From Deltaproteobacteria bacterium (GTDB lineage Bacteria > Myxococcota_A > UBA9042): 32,487 nt of DNA. The stretch spans positions 1 through 32,487 of the forward strand of contig VGRO01000047.1 of assembly GCA_016875335.1 (NCBI GenBank), in the 5' to 3' direction. Both the position numbers and the translations under genes were made by a program. Position 1 is the first letter of the stretch. Each line of letters begins with the position of its first letter. Of this stretch, positions 13,802 to 22,369 are shown in pieces. The notes under the pieces are model-generated. The model was not told the DNA's origin and did no database searches. It saw only the letters and a program-made list of their open reading frames with translations.

Positions 13802-15898
13802 ATGGGGTCGTGCAGAAGGGCTCTCTTGCTGGCCTGCGCGGCTGCCTGGGCGTGCACAACGGATTTGGCGGTCGTCGCGATTGAGGTCGCGCCGCCTCAG
13901 CCCAGTGCGACGAATGGCGTGGCAACGGCGATGCAGGATGTTGCGGACGTCCCGGACTCCGCACCACCATTCAGGGCAGGTTCGAGCAGCGATCAGGGTG
14001 ACGGCTTTTTCGTCGATAGCGCTGAAACCGACGCCGAGATGCAGCAGTCGACCGGCGTGGACGAAGGCGAAGTGGCAGCACAGCAAACCGAAGTAGCCAC
14101 TCAGCAAGCCGATGCCGCGTTTGTTGACGGACCAAATCCCATCGAAATCAATGACAGTACAAATGAAAACGCGGACGGCGCGGTCGACGCGGACGAAGTA
14201 GACGCTGTCGACGCAACGGCCGACGCGCCTGAACCGGACATTCCGCTACCGGTGCCAGCTACGCTGCTCGCGTTGAATCCGTGCCCCGCACTGCCGAACG
14301 ACCCCACTTCAGCCGCGACACCGGCCACCTCGGCGACGCCCTCTTGTTTGGAGGCCTACGCCCCAAATGCGCCCAAGCCGACCGGAAAGGCGTGCCCGTC
14401 GTGCGCCGTGGGCGAAGAGTGCCCAGCATGCGGTTCGTCGATTTGCAGCAAGTACACCTGCGGCCCTGGCCATTCGTGCATAGTCGAATGGGGAAAGGGC
14501 TCTTGCACGCAGTACGCATCGGCGTGTAGTCAGATGGTTGGGGGCGTCTGCTGGTGGGACGGGTCGTGCCAAGTCGGCCCATGGTGCGACTTCCCATACC
14601 CGCCCACTTGCAGCCCTGTTTCCTGCGTGGACGGCAACGCCGCTACGGCAGACCTTTGCTCCAATAATGGTTGCCAGCATGCCGAGTTGGCATGCGACGA
14701 CGGCAACCCGTGTACGCAAGATACCCAGGACAGCTGCATGGGCTGCGTCTTCACGCCGACCCCGCCAAAGGCCTGCTCGACGCTGTTGGCTGGGGCCGGC
14801 CTGTGCTCAAGTGGCACCTGCAAGCCGACGGGCCCCGCATCTGCGACGTCCGTGTTACTGCCTGCCAACGTTTCCGCGGAGGCAGCATTTGGCCTCGACG
14901 ACGGGCTGCTGCTGCTGGGTCGGCCGCAGAACTGCGGTTGGGAGAACAAGCACGTCTGGATCGGCCGCGTAACCGCCGACGGGGGCTTGGCTTGGCACGG
15001 GTGGCTTCCTGCGTTCTCGGCCGGGTTCTTGGGCAGCCTCGACAAGGGCCTGTCCGTGTGGCTCTACGTCAGTGGGCCGCAGCCCATGGCCGAACTGCTG
15101 GTTCGCGCAACCGTCGCTGATGGAGCGCTGCTGAAATGGAGCCTGCCTGAGACTACGTTTTGGGCCGGTGGGTGCGGCTACTTTACGGACGGCCCGACTT
15201 CTTGCCTGGCCTTGCTGCCAACGGGCATTGTCTGCGGCATGTACCACTGCGTGGCGATACCCGGTTCGACAGCAAAAGTGGCGGCAGGCGGTTTTGGGGG
15301 GGCTGGGGGCGACCACTATGTTTGGCTGGACAACGTGACGCTTGGGCTGAAAACGTGGGGGACGAATTGGGTTCCCGGGCCGGAAGGCGGCGCTGAGGTT
15401 GCGATGGTCAAGCCAGCTGTCACTGTTCAGACGAGTGCGGGCAACGGCGTCAAGGGATGGGAATGGTTCAAGAGTGCCGCCAATGGGGAAGACAGTTGGG
15501 GCGACAACCGCAGCGCAACGGCCCTGAAGGCAACCGGCGGCAGCACCCATGTCGTCGCCGGTGAGCGGTCGAAAGACGTGTGGTATTTCGGCCGAGGCCC
15601 GTACATCGCCCGCTTCGAAGCGCCGATGAAGCCCGCGTGGACGGCCGAGTTTGCGCTTGAGCATTCGAAGTCTGCGCCGCAACCCCGCGACATTGTCGTC
15701 TTGCCAGACGGCCGCGTTGTCGCCGTCGGCCTGCACTGGATCGGTTGGACGACCAACAAGGGTGCTGTCGCGGGCCAGGAGCGACCGAAAGGTCCCGGCA
15801 GCACCTTCGTAGGTGCGCACATCGTAGGCAACCACCTGCTGCTGGTTGCGTATGATCGCGTGTGGCGCGTGCCCGTCTCTGCATTCCCCGCGCCATGA
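13802..15898 (+). CDS. Secreted cysteine-rich protein with propeller-like C-terminus
   Basis: A 698-aa exported protein of unknown function. The N-terminus (MGSCRRALLLACAAAWAC) is signal-like; Cys12 or Cys18 could be a lipidation site, but neither lipobox is canonical. Residues about 20-160 are acidic and low in complexity (Asp/Glu/Ala). Residues about 160-345 carry some 25 cysteines, including the 'DDGNPCTQDTQDSC' type of disulfide repeat common in myxobacterial surface proteins. The C-terminal 350 residues have repeating Gly/Trp-rich strands (GLDDGLLLLGR, VVLPDGRVVAVG) suggesting a beta-propeller. Base composition and codon use are less GC-biased than neighbours. No Shine-Dalgarno is evident. 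It lies between the direct repeats. Confidence 0.75.
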   Translation: MGSCRRALLLACAAAWACTTDLAVVAIEVAPPQPSATNGVATAMQDVADVPDSAPPFRAGSSSDQGDGFFVDSAETDAEMQQSTGVDEGEVAAQQTEVATQQADAAFVDGPNPIEINDSTNENADGAVDADEVDAVDATADAPEPDIPLPVPATLLALNPCPALPNDPTSAATPATSATPSCLEAYAPNAPKPTGKACPSCAVGEECPACGSSICSKYTCGPGHSCIVEWGKGSCTQYASACSQMVGGVCWWDGSCQVGPWCDFPYPPTCSPVSCVDGNAATADLCSNNGCQHAELACDDGNPCTQDTQDSCMGCVFTPTPPKACSTLLAGAGLCSSGTCKPTGPASATSVLLPANVSAEAAFGLDDGLLLLGRPQNCGWENKHVWIGRVTADGGLAWHGWLPAFSAGFLGSLDKGLSVWLYVSGPQPMAELLVRATVADGALLKWSLPETTFWAGGCGYFTDGPTSCLALLPTGIVCGMYHCVAIPGSTAKVAAGGFGGAGGDHYVWLDNVTLGLKTWGTNWVPGPEGGAEVAMVKPAVTVQTSAGNGVKGWEWFKSAANGEDSWGDNRSATALKATGGSTHVVAGERSKDVWYFGRGPYIARFEAPMKPAWTAEFALEHSKSAPQPRDIVVLPDGRVVAVGLHWIGWTTNKGAVAGQERPKGPGSTFVGAHIVGNHLLLVAYDRVWRVPVSAFPAP

Positions 15899-15904
15899 AG
15901 CGCG

Positions 15905-16439
15905 AGCTGAGCCTCGGCCCTGGTCCCATCGCACCGTGCGGATAGCGTGGTTGCCCGAGTCGGCGACAACCGACGCCCCCCGCCGGCAGCCACGCAGTGC
16001 CCGTCGGAGCCTCAAACCTCGCAAGACTGCCCTTGCCGTCTTTTGGCCGCACCAAGAACCGGCAAGCCAAATGTACGCGTGTGTACACATGGTTCTGGCT
16101 GTCGCTGACCCTGTGCCTGTGCCTGTCCCTGTCCGGCGCCACAGTCGGGCACTGCCGCCACCGCCGGTTCGGCGCCGGCTGACCCTGAGGGCCGGGTGAG
16201 GCCCAAGCGCGCATCGCAAGGACGGAACTCCGGCGTCGGGCGCCCGGCCGCGGTCAATCTGCAACACTGCGGCCATTGCGACCGCGCAGAGCTCTCAGCG
16301 TCAGCCGGCTGCGCTGTGAACAGCCCCCGAATCCCGCATCCATCCAGTGAAACGCGCAAACTCCGCCGATTTCAAGCCCATGGCATGGCGCCTTCGGCCG
16401 GCAACCGGCAAGGGCCACCACCCACCACCAGCGCCCCAT
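15905..16439 (-). pseudogene. Broken NHL-repeat lipoprotein split by repeat copy 2
   Basis: On the minus strand an ATG at 16439, just after the stop of the thioredoxin-fold gene, starts MGRWWWVVALAGCRPK, a good lipoprotein signal (lipobox ALAGC). After about 42 codons the frame enters the 206-bp repeat at 16312. Beyond the repeat, at about 16040-15905, the same strand encodes an NHL-repeat unit: LARFEAPTGTAWLPAGG in one frame, then VVADSGNHAIRTV in another, so a frameshift near 15970 is needed to join them. The fragment stops at the 3' end of the convergent gene at 15898. The simplest reading is one NHL-repeat lipoprotein gene, coupled to the upstream gene, that was interrupted, frameshifted and truncated. 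The signal and NHL pieces belonging to one gene is inference. Confidence 0.6.
16107..16312 (+). repeat. Dispersed 206-bp repeat, copy 2
   Basis: Second copy of the element at 12380-12585, same orientation, gap-free, about 96% identical. Only a short CCTGTG/CCCTGT array (about four units) precedes it, and the inverted right arm is missing. Identity ends sharply at the right after AGCCGGCT (16303-16310). It lies inside the reading frame of the broken lipoprotein. Confidence 0.9.
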
Positions 16440-16440
16440 C

Positions 16441-17583
16441 CTATTTCCCCGCCGCAGCCCAGCGGTCGCGGTGCCGCAGATAGATCGCCGACTCGGGCTT
16501 GAGCGCCAGCGCCTTGGCCACCGCCGCCCGGGCCTCTTCCATGCGCCCGGCCCGCGCGAGCACTGCGCCCATCAGGTAGTGTGCCCAGTGATCATCGGGC
16601 TTTTGCTGCACGATCCCACCCAACAATTCCAGCGCCCAGGGCGGCCCCCACGGCTGGCCCAGCGCCTCGTGGACCAGAAAATCAGCCACCAGTTCGGCCG
16701 CTTGGGCGTCGCCTGGCCGCCCCGCCAAGTAGCCGCGCAGTTCGGCTTGCGCGGTGTCGGGCTGGCCGCCGCGCAGCAGGCACCTTGCGCGCCAGTAGTG
16801 CATGCCCCCGCGGCTTTTGTCGGGCGTGCCGGCAAACGTGGCCAGCGCGCCGAAGGTGGTCGCGCACGCCATGTGGTCGCGGGCGACCCGCGTCTGGTAG
16901 CGGCCGAGCAGGCGGATCGCCGCCAACACGTCCAAGCGCGCGCTGTCGTCCCACGTGGCCGCCGCAGACCAGCGCACCGGGTCGCCCGCGAAGGTGCGCA
17001 GCAGGTCTGCCGCTCGCTGGGCGTCCGGCCCACGCAAAGAGTCTGCGGCACAGCGCAGCACCGGCAGGGTTTCGACCGCCGTGTGGGCCGGCGGCAGGCC
17101 CGGCGGCAGCGGCTGCGCGCACCACGCGACCGGGGTCGTGCGGGTCAGCAATTCCTTGAGCGTCGCGGCGTATTCTGCCGCGCTGTCGAAACCCTCGATG
17201 CGGCCGACCTCGACGCGCTGGCCGGCGATCCGCCGCAGGACCACGGTGGACGGATACCCCAGAATGCGCAGCTCGGCGGCCGCCGCGCCGCCCGCGGGCG
17301 TGTCCACGTCCAATTCGCGGTAGGTGTGGCCCGCCAGCGCCTGTTGGCCGGCAGGTGTGTCCAAGAACCGGTGGTGCAGCTCGTTGCACGGTTCGCACCA
17401 GTCGGCCGCGGCCACGACCACCAAGGCGCCCGCGCCAGCGTCGGCCAGCCCCGCGTCCACCGGGTCCGGCGCTGCAGCGGGCGCGGCGGCTGCGGACCCG
17501 GCTCCGCCCTGCGCCGCGGCGCACGCCGTCATCGCACCGGCAAGGAGGGCCGCCAGCAGCAGGTCCATACGGCGATGCACCAT
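16441..17583 (-). CDS. Thioredoxin-fold lipoprotein with TPR-like tail
   Basis: A 380-aa predicted lipoprotein. The signal ends GAMTAC (Cys21). A thioredoxin-like domain (about 50-165) has active site WCEPC (62-66) and the cis-proline segment GYPSTVVL, so it may reduce or shuffle disulfides in the periplasm. Residues about 180-380 are helical with TPR-like units near the end (AHYLMGAVLARAGRMEEARAAVAKALALKP). The start is uncertain: ATG 17583 is chosen because it gives a compact signal; 17601 and 17568 are in frame. It follows the ROK gene after 89 bp and ends 1 bp before the start of the broken NHL lipoprotein, suggesting a former operon partner. Confidence 0.85.
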   Translation of the reverse strand: MVHRRMDLLLAALLAGAMTACAAAQGGAGSAAAAPAAAPDPVDAGLADAGAGALVVVAAADWCEPCNELHHRFLDTPAGQQALAGHTYRELDVDTPAGGAAAAELRILGYPSTVVLRRIAGQRVEVGRIEGFDSAAEYAATLKELLTRTTPVAWCAQPLPPGLPPAHTAVETLPVLRCAADSLRGPDAQRAADLLRTFAGDPVRWSAAATWDDSARLDVLAAIRLLGRYQTRVARDHMACATTFGALATFAGTPDKSRGGMHYWRARCLLRGGQPDTAQAELRGYLAGRPGDAQAAELVADFLVHEALGQPWGPPWALELLGGIVQQKPDDHWAHYLMGAVLARAGRMEEARAAVAKALALKPESAIYLRHRDRWAAAGK

Positions 17584-17672
17584 GGGACACCCGCGCCGCA
17601 TTGCGGCTGAAAAGCGAAGAAAATGCAAGCGGATCGCCCGGGTGCGGCCCCAGTGCGCGCAAGCATAGCCGA

Positions 17673-18527
17673 TCAGCGGTGCCTGCGCATGGCCCAGCGC
17701 CCCGCGCCCTCGGCGATGCCATCGACGTTCAATCGAGCCACGCGCACCGCGATGGCTGCGGGCAACCGGCGCGCGGCCGCCGCGCGCAGCAGGTCGGCGA
17801 CGACACCGCGCTCAGCAGCCGTTGGCCAGTGCAGCGCCAACGCGGTGATGCCGTAGGCCGCCACCAGCGCGCGGCCAAACCGCAAGGCATCGTCCGCCAT
17901 GCGTTGCAGGACTGCCCTCGCCATCGGGTCGCCCGCCTCGGCGCGCCCCGCGAGGTCGGCGCCCCCTTGGCCCGCCGAAGCCGGCAGTTGGGCGAGCGCC
18001 GCCGTGCGCGCCAAGGCCGCCGGGCCGAGCACGGTCGTCGCGCAGCCGCGGCCGCCACATCCACAGCGTTCGCCGGCCGGGTCGAGCGGCCAGTGGTTCA
18101 CATCCGGGTCGCGGCCGTCGGTGTGCAGCGGCCGGCCACCCACCCACACGCCCACGTCCAGCGCCTCGCCCAGCGACAACAGGGCGATGTTGCGCGGCGG
18201 ACCGCGATCAATGCGCGCCAGGTGCGCCAGCAACGCGCTGGTCCCGGTACCGACGGGTACACAGGGCAGACCCGCGGCGTCGCCAACTGCGCGGGCCCGA
18301 TCGACGGCGGCGGACCACGGCAATTCGCGGGCCGCCAAGGCGATGGCCGTGGGCCGCTGCGGGCACCGTTCGACCACGACGCGGCAGGCCGCGGCGACCG
18401 CGGCGGCATCGGGCGGACCCAAGACCTGTCGCACATCGCCGACTCCGGTCCGTCGCTGCACCGCGACCACGCGCGCGCCGTCCGCGCGCCACTCAACCCC
18501 AAGCGTCGTCGCGTCGACCGCGGGCAT
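17673..18527 (-). CDS. Degenerate ROK-family protein (probable pseudokinase)
   Basis: A 284-aa member of the ROK (repressor/ORF/kinase) family. The zinc motif is intact: H145 with C155-G-C157-G-G-R-G-C162. Catalytic parts are not: the N-terminal phosphate loop, normally D-x-G-G-T, reads TTLGVEWRADG, and the E-N-D-A-N segment with the catalytic Asp reads VGTGTSALLAH (about 92-102). The later glycine-rich loop is also altered (SLGEALDVGVWVGG). There is no N-terminal DNA-binding domain, so it is neither a typical repressor nor a competent sugar kinase. ATG 18527 overlaps the asnB stop by one base (TGATG), implying coupled translation. It may bind a sugar as a sensor or structural partner. Confidence 0.78.
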   Translation of the reverse strand: MPAVDATTLGVEWRADGARVVAVQRRTGVGDVRQVLGPPDAAAVAAACRVVVERCPQRPTAIALAARELPWSAAVDRARAVGDAAGLPCVPVGTGTSALLAHLARIDRGPPRNIALLSLGEALDVGVWVGGRPLHTDGRDPDVNHWPLDPAGERCGCGGRGCATTVLGPAALARTAALAQLPASAGQGGADLAGRAEAGDPMARAVLQRMADDALRFGRALVAAYGITALALHWPTAAERGVVADLLRAAAARRLPAAIAVRVARLNVDGIAEGAGRWAMRRHR

Positions 18528-20515
18528 CACAGACCCGGCCGCGGGCGCTGCCGCCACGCCTCGAACGTCAATAGGGCCCACAGCACCTTGCGGTGGTCCG
18601 CCCTGCCCGCCGCGTGTTCCTCGATGAGGCGCGCGACGGCCGCGGTGTCCAGCAGGCCACTTTGCGCGACGCGGTGCGGCGCCAACACGTCGCGCATCCA
18701 GCCGTGCAAAGGCCCGCGCAGCCAGGCGCCGAGCGGAACGCCAAAGCCCTTCTTGGGTCGCCGCACGATGTCGGCGGGCAACTTGTCGGCCGCGAGTTGG
18801 CGCAGGGCCCACTTGGCCGTCCGGCCGCGCAACTTCTGGCCGGTGGGCAGCGCGCGGGCAAACGCCACCACATCCGGGTCGAGCAGCGGCGCGCGGGCTT
18901 CGAGGCTGTGCGCCATCGACGCCCGGTCGACCTTTTGCAGCACCCCGTCGGCCAAGTAGTAGCGAGCGTACAGGCCCGCCAGCGCATCGAAGTCATCGCG
19001 GGCCGGCAGCCGCCACGCCTGCCACGTCTGCTCGACCTGCAGCGCGAGATCGGGCCGCGCCAACGCGGCATCGCCGTCGCCGCCGCGCAGCGCTTCGCGG
19101 GCACCGTCGCTCAACAAGCCCACGGCGCGGTCGATCGGCCAGCCGCCGATCCACGCGAAATGGCGCAGCGCTGGCGGTTGGCCGAGCCCGGTGACGAAGC
19201 GCTTGGTCTGGTAGTCCAGACTCCAGTTCTGGTGCGACACCGGCAGCCGATCGACCACCATCTGCAGCGGCCGGTGCAACAGCGAAACGCCGATCGCGTC
19301 GCAGACTCGACCGAACCGGTGGCCGGCAAAGCTCGGGTAGCCGAGGAACCACTCGTCGCCTCCGTCGCCGCCCAGGGCCACCGTCACCCGTTCGCGCGCA
19401 AAGCCGCACAGGAACCACGTCGGCACGATGCTGGGATCGGCGAGCGGTTGGTCCAGACGCGCCAGGATCTCGGGCACCAGCGCCAGGCTCTTGTCGGCAG
19501 ACAGGACCCGTTCGTGGTGGCGGGTGCCGAGGTGCCGCGCGACGGCGCGCGCGTGCGCCGATTCGTCAAAGCTCGGGTCGTCAAATCCGATGGCAAACGT
19601 GTCGATGTCGGCCGCCGACCGCACCTGCGCCGCCGCCCACGCCACCAGCGACGAGTCGATTCCGCCGGACAGGAAAATGCCGAGCGGCACCTCGGCCATC
19701 AGCCGGCGCTCGGTGGCGGCGATGATCAACCGCTGCAGCTCGGCCTGTGCGGCACGGGGGTCGGTCGGCGCCAGATCTGGATCCGCCGGCCGCGGCGGAT
19801 GCCACAGCCCTTGGGTCAAGATGGGCTTGCCACCATTGGCGCTCCACAGCCAAAAGGCGCCCGGTTCGACGGCGTGGACATGGCGCAACATCGACCGCGG
19901 CGCGGCCACGTAGTCGAGCACCAGCAGGGACAACAGACCGTGCGGGTCGATCGCGTCGTCCACGGCCGGGTGGGCGCGGACGGCCGACAGTTCGGTGCCG
20001 AACACCAGTGTGTCGCCGCGGTCGCACACGCCGACGAACAGCGGCTTCTTGCCAAAGCGGTCGCGGGCCAGGAACAATTGCCGGCGGTGTCCGTCCCACA
20101 GGGCCAGGTCGAACATGCCGTTGCAGCGCTGCAGCAGGCTCGTGCCCCACTCCTCCCAGCCGTGGATCAACACCTCGGTGTCGCTGCGCGTGGCGAACAC
20201 GTGGCCTGCCGTCTGCAACTGGCTGCGCAATTCCAGGTGGTTGTAGATTTCGCCGTTGAAGACGATCTGCACCGCGCCGTCTTCGTTGCCCATGGGCTGG
20301 TGGCCGCCCTGCAGGTCGACGATCGACAGCCGCGCGAAGCCGAACACGCAGCCGCCCTGTACGGCCACCGCGTCCGCCGCGACGGGATCGCGCCAGAACC
20401 CGCGGTCGTCGGGGCCGCGGTGGTGCAGCAGGTCGCGCATGGCGGCCACACGGGCCACCGCGTCTGCGTCCACTCGATCGGGCCGCACCGAGACCAGCCC
20501 GGCAATACCGCACAT
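18527..20515 (-). CDS. asnB: Asparagine synthetase (glutamine-hydrolysing)
   Basis: A 662-aa class II amidotransferase that transfers the amide nitrogen of glutamine to aspartate or a related carboxylate with ATP. Cys2 of MCGIAGL is the glutaminase nucleophile; RLSIVDL, FNGEIYNH and ATRSDTEVL are standard glutaminase blocks. The synthetase domain has the PP-loop SGGIDSS (283-289) and ALGGDGGDEWFLGY. AGGAAAG precedes ATG 20515. It lies 14 bp after the glycosyltransferase and overlaps the ROK gene, an arrangement seen where AsnB-like enzymes amidate surface glycans or secondary metabolites; whether this one makes free asparagine is not decidable here. Confidence 0.93.
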   Translation of the reverse strand: MCGIAGLVSVRPDRVDADAVARVAAMRDLLHHRGPDDRGFWRDPVAADAVAVQGGCVFGFARLSIVDLQGGHQPMGNEDGAVQIVFNGEIYNHLELRSQLQTAGHVFATRSDTEVLIHGWEEWGTSLLQRCNGMFDLALWDGHRRQLFLARDRFGKKPLFVGVCDRGDTLVFGTELSAVRAHPAVDDAIDPHGLLSLLVLDYVAAPRSMLRHVHAVEPGAFWLWSANGGKPILTQGLWHPPRPADPDLAPTDPRAAQAELQRLIIAATERRLMAEVPLGIFLSGGIDSSLVAWAAAQVRSAADIDTFAIGFDDPSFDESAHARAVARHLGTRHHERVLSADKSLALVPEILARLDQPLADPSIVPTWFLCGFARERVTVALGGDGGDEWFLGYPSFAGHRFGRVCDAIGVSLLHRPLQMVVDRLPVSHQNWSLDYQTKRFVTGLGQPPALRHFAWIGGWPIDRAVGLLSDGAREALRGGDGDAALARPDLALQVEQTWQAWRLPARDDFDALAGLYARYYLADGVLQKVDRASMAHSLEARAPLLDPDVVAFARALPTGQKLRGRTAKWALRQLAADKLPADIVRRPKKGFGVPLGAWLRGPLHGWMRDVLAPHRVAQSGLLDTAAVARLIEEHAAGRADHRKVLWALLTFEAWRQRPRPGL

Positions 20516-20529
20516 CTTTTCGTTCTTTC

Positions 20530-21537
20530 CTAGGGTCGCGCCGGCGTGCCGACGTTGATGCGCTCGCGCACGAAATAGGTGGGCTTGCCCTGGCTCTCGT
20601 AGTACGTGCGCATGTTCAGTTCGGCGAGCAGGCCGAACAGCAGCAGTTGCATACCGCTCAGCAAGAAGAAGATGCCGACCAGGAACATCGGCTGATCCTT
20701 GACGAAAATGCCAAATCCGAACTTCTGGACCAGCGTCCACACCAGCGCCGCTCCGCCGAGCCCAAAGCAACCGAACGCGAACCGGCCGAAAAAGTACGTC
20801 GGCTTGGTGGCGTAGGCCAGCAGGAACCGCACGGTGATGAGGTCGAGGACCACCCGAAAGGTCTTGGAAAGATTGTACTTGCTTTGACCCCAGCGGCGGG
20901 CGTGGTGGCGGACCGGCAACTGGGCGATGCGCGCGCCCGCCATTGCGGCGAAGGCGGCGATGAAGCGATGGGCCTCGCCATACAGGCGCACGTCGTGCAA
21001 CACCTCGGCGCGAAACGCCTTGAGCGTGCAACCGTTGTCCTGGAGCGCCACGCCGGTGACGCGGGCAATGATGCGGTTGGCGATGCGCGACGGGATGACC
21101 ACGGTCAACGCCTTGTCCTGGCGCTTCTCGCGGATGCCGGCCACGAGATCGTAGCCCTCGTCCAACTTGGCCACGAGCATCGGGATGTCGCCCGGGTCGT
21201 TCTGCAAGTCGGCGTCGATGGGGCAAATGACCTCGCCGGCCGCGTGGGCGAAGCCGGCCGCCATGGCCGCGGTTTGACCGAAATTGCGACGGAAACGGAC
21301 GGCCTTGACGCGCGGATCCCGCTCGCACAGGCCCCGCAGCACCTCGAACGACCCGTCGCTGCTGCCGTCATCGACGTAGATGGCCTCCCAGGTTTTGCCC
21401 CACGGTTCGAGGGCCGCGACCACCGCCTGGTGCATCGGTCCCAGCGACTCTACTTCGTTGAAGACCGGCACCACCAGCGACAGGAACGGGCGGGCGTCGG
21501 CGGCGGGCACATCGGGGAGCGTGGGCGATCGGTTCAT
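20530..21537 (-). CDS. GT2 glycosyltransferase, polyprenyl-phosphate sugar synthase type
   Basis: A 335-aa membrane glycosyltransferase of the dolichol-phosphate mannose synthase/GtrB/ArnC group, which moves a sugar from a nucleotide donor to undecaprenyl phosphate. The GT-A domain begins LSLVVPVFNEVESL and has YVDDGSSDGS, FGQTAAMAAGF and the metal-binding ICPIDADLQNDP. RRWGQSKYNL is the conserved late motif. Two C-terminal membrane helices (about 240-320) match the family topology. The start is taken at ATG 21537; a GTG at 21576 would add 13 residues but runs close to a hairpin. With asnB and ROK it forms a minus-strand operon likely serving cell-surface glycan modification. Confidence 0.9.
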   Translation of the reverse strand: MNRSPTLPDVPAADARPFLSLVVPVFNEVESLGPMHQAVVAALEPWGKTWEAIYVDDGSSDGSFEVLRGLCERDPRVKAVRFRRNFGQTAAMAAGFAHAAGEVICPIDADLQNDPGDIPMLVAKLDEGYDLVAGIREKRQDKALTVVIPSRIANRIIARVTGVALQDNGCTLKAFRAEVLHDVRLYGEAHRFIAAFAAMAGARIAQLPVRHHARRWGQSKYNLSKTFRVVLDLITVRFLLAYATKPTYFFGRFAFGCFGLGGAALVWTLVQKFGFGIFVKDQPMFLVGIFFLLSGMQLLLFGLLAELNMRTYYESQGKPTYFVRERINVGTPARP

Positions 21538-21581
21538 CGGCAGACCATGGTAGCCAAAGTGCTGCTGCGGTGTCACCGATC

Positions 21582-21598
21582 AAAGGGGGGCTTTGTTC
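21582..21598 (-). terminator. Hairpin between tlyA and the glycosyltransferase
   Basis: Arms CAAAG and CTTTG (8-bp GATCAAAG/CTTTGTTC with one mismatch) enclose a run of G. Its sequence closely resembles the hairpin at the rimM stop (4816-4838), sharing CTTTGTTCAGG next to a G-run. It lies 13 bp past the tlyA stop and could terminate or attenuate transcription. Confidence 0.45.
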
Positions 21599-21610
21599 AG
21601 GGCACCAGAA

Positions 21611-22366
21611 TCACGAGGCAATTTCTTCAGTACGGCGCAGCCACAGGAACACCTCGCGGTTGCCCTTGGGGCCAGCGACGCCGGCCGGCGCCGATCCCAA
21701 GACCGCGGCACCTGCGCCGCGGGCCGCCGCAGCCACCCGGGCGACGACTGCCGCGCCCAAATCTGGGTCGGTGATCACGCCGCCGGGTGGGACTTCGCCC
21801 CGGTCGGCCTCGAACTGCGGCTTGACCATCAGCAGCAGGGCGCCACCCGGGCGCACGGCGCGCAGCAGGGCGGGCAGCAGCGGCCGCAGGCCGATGAAAC
21901 TCAAGTCGGCGACCAGCAGGTCCGCCGCGAACGGCAGGTGTTCAGGCCGCAGGTCGCGCGCATGGGTGCGGTCGCGCACGATCACCCGGGCATCCTGGCG
22001 CAGGCGCTCGTGCAGCAGGCCGCGGCCGACGTCGACCGCCACCACCGCCGCGGCGCCGCGCTGGAGCAGGCAATCGGTGAAGCCGCCCGTCGACGCGCCG
22101 ACATCCACGCAGCGAAGACCGGCGACGTCGATGGCCAGGGCGTCCAGCGTCCCCGCGAGCTTGTCGCCGCCGCGCGACACAAAGCGGCCCGGCGCGGACT
22201 TGAGGCGAACCGCCGCGTCCGCGCGCACCAGCAGGCCCGGCTTGTCGGCGCGGTGATCGTCCACCACGACCCCGCCGGCCAGCACCAACGCCGTCGCGGT
22301 GTGCGCATCGTCGGCGAGGCCGCGCGCCACAAGCAGCGCGTCGAGCCGGAGGCGCGCGGTGGCCAC
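21611..22366 (-). CDS. tlyA: TlyA-family rRNA 2'-O-methyltransferase
   Basis: A 251-aa SAM-dependent methyltransferase of the TlyA/hemolysin A family, which 2'-O-methylates cytidines in 16S and/or 23S rRNA. An N-terminal S4 RNA-binding domain (about 5-60, RLDALLVARGL...ALVLAGGVVVDD) is joined to an FtsJ-like Rossmann domain with SRGGDKL, SAM motif VDVGASTGGFTDCLL, ADLSFI and MVKPQFE, consistent with a K-D-K-E catalytic tetrad. GTG 22366 lies 3 nt after the xseB stop. xseB near tlyA is a common arrangement, but ispA and dxs, often between them, are absent. Confidence 0.93.
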   Translation of the reverse strand: MATARLRLDALLVARGLADDAHTATALVLAGGVVVDDHRADKPGLLVRADAAVRLKSAPGRFVSRGGDKLAGTLDALAIDVAGLRCVDVGASTGGFTDCLLQRGAAAVVAVDVGRGLLHERLRQDARVIVRDRTHARDLRPEHLPFAADLLVADLSFIGLRPLLPALLRAVRPGGALLLMVKPQFEADRGEVPPGGVITDPDLGAAVVARVAAAARGAGAAVLGSAPAGVAGPKGNREVFLWLRRTEEIAS

Positions 22367-22369
22367 AGG

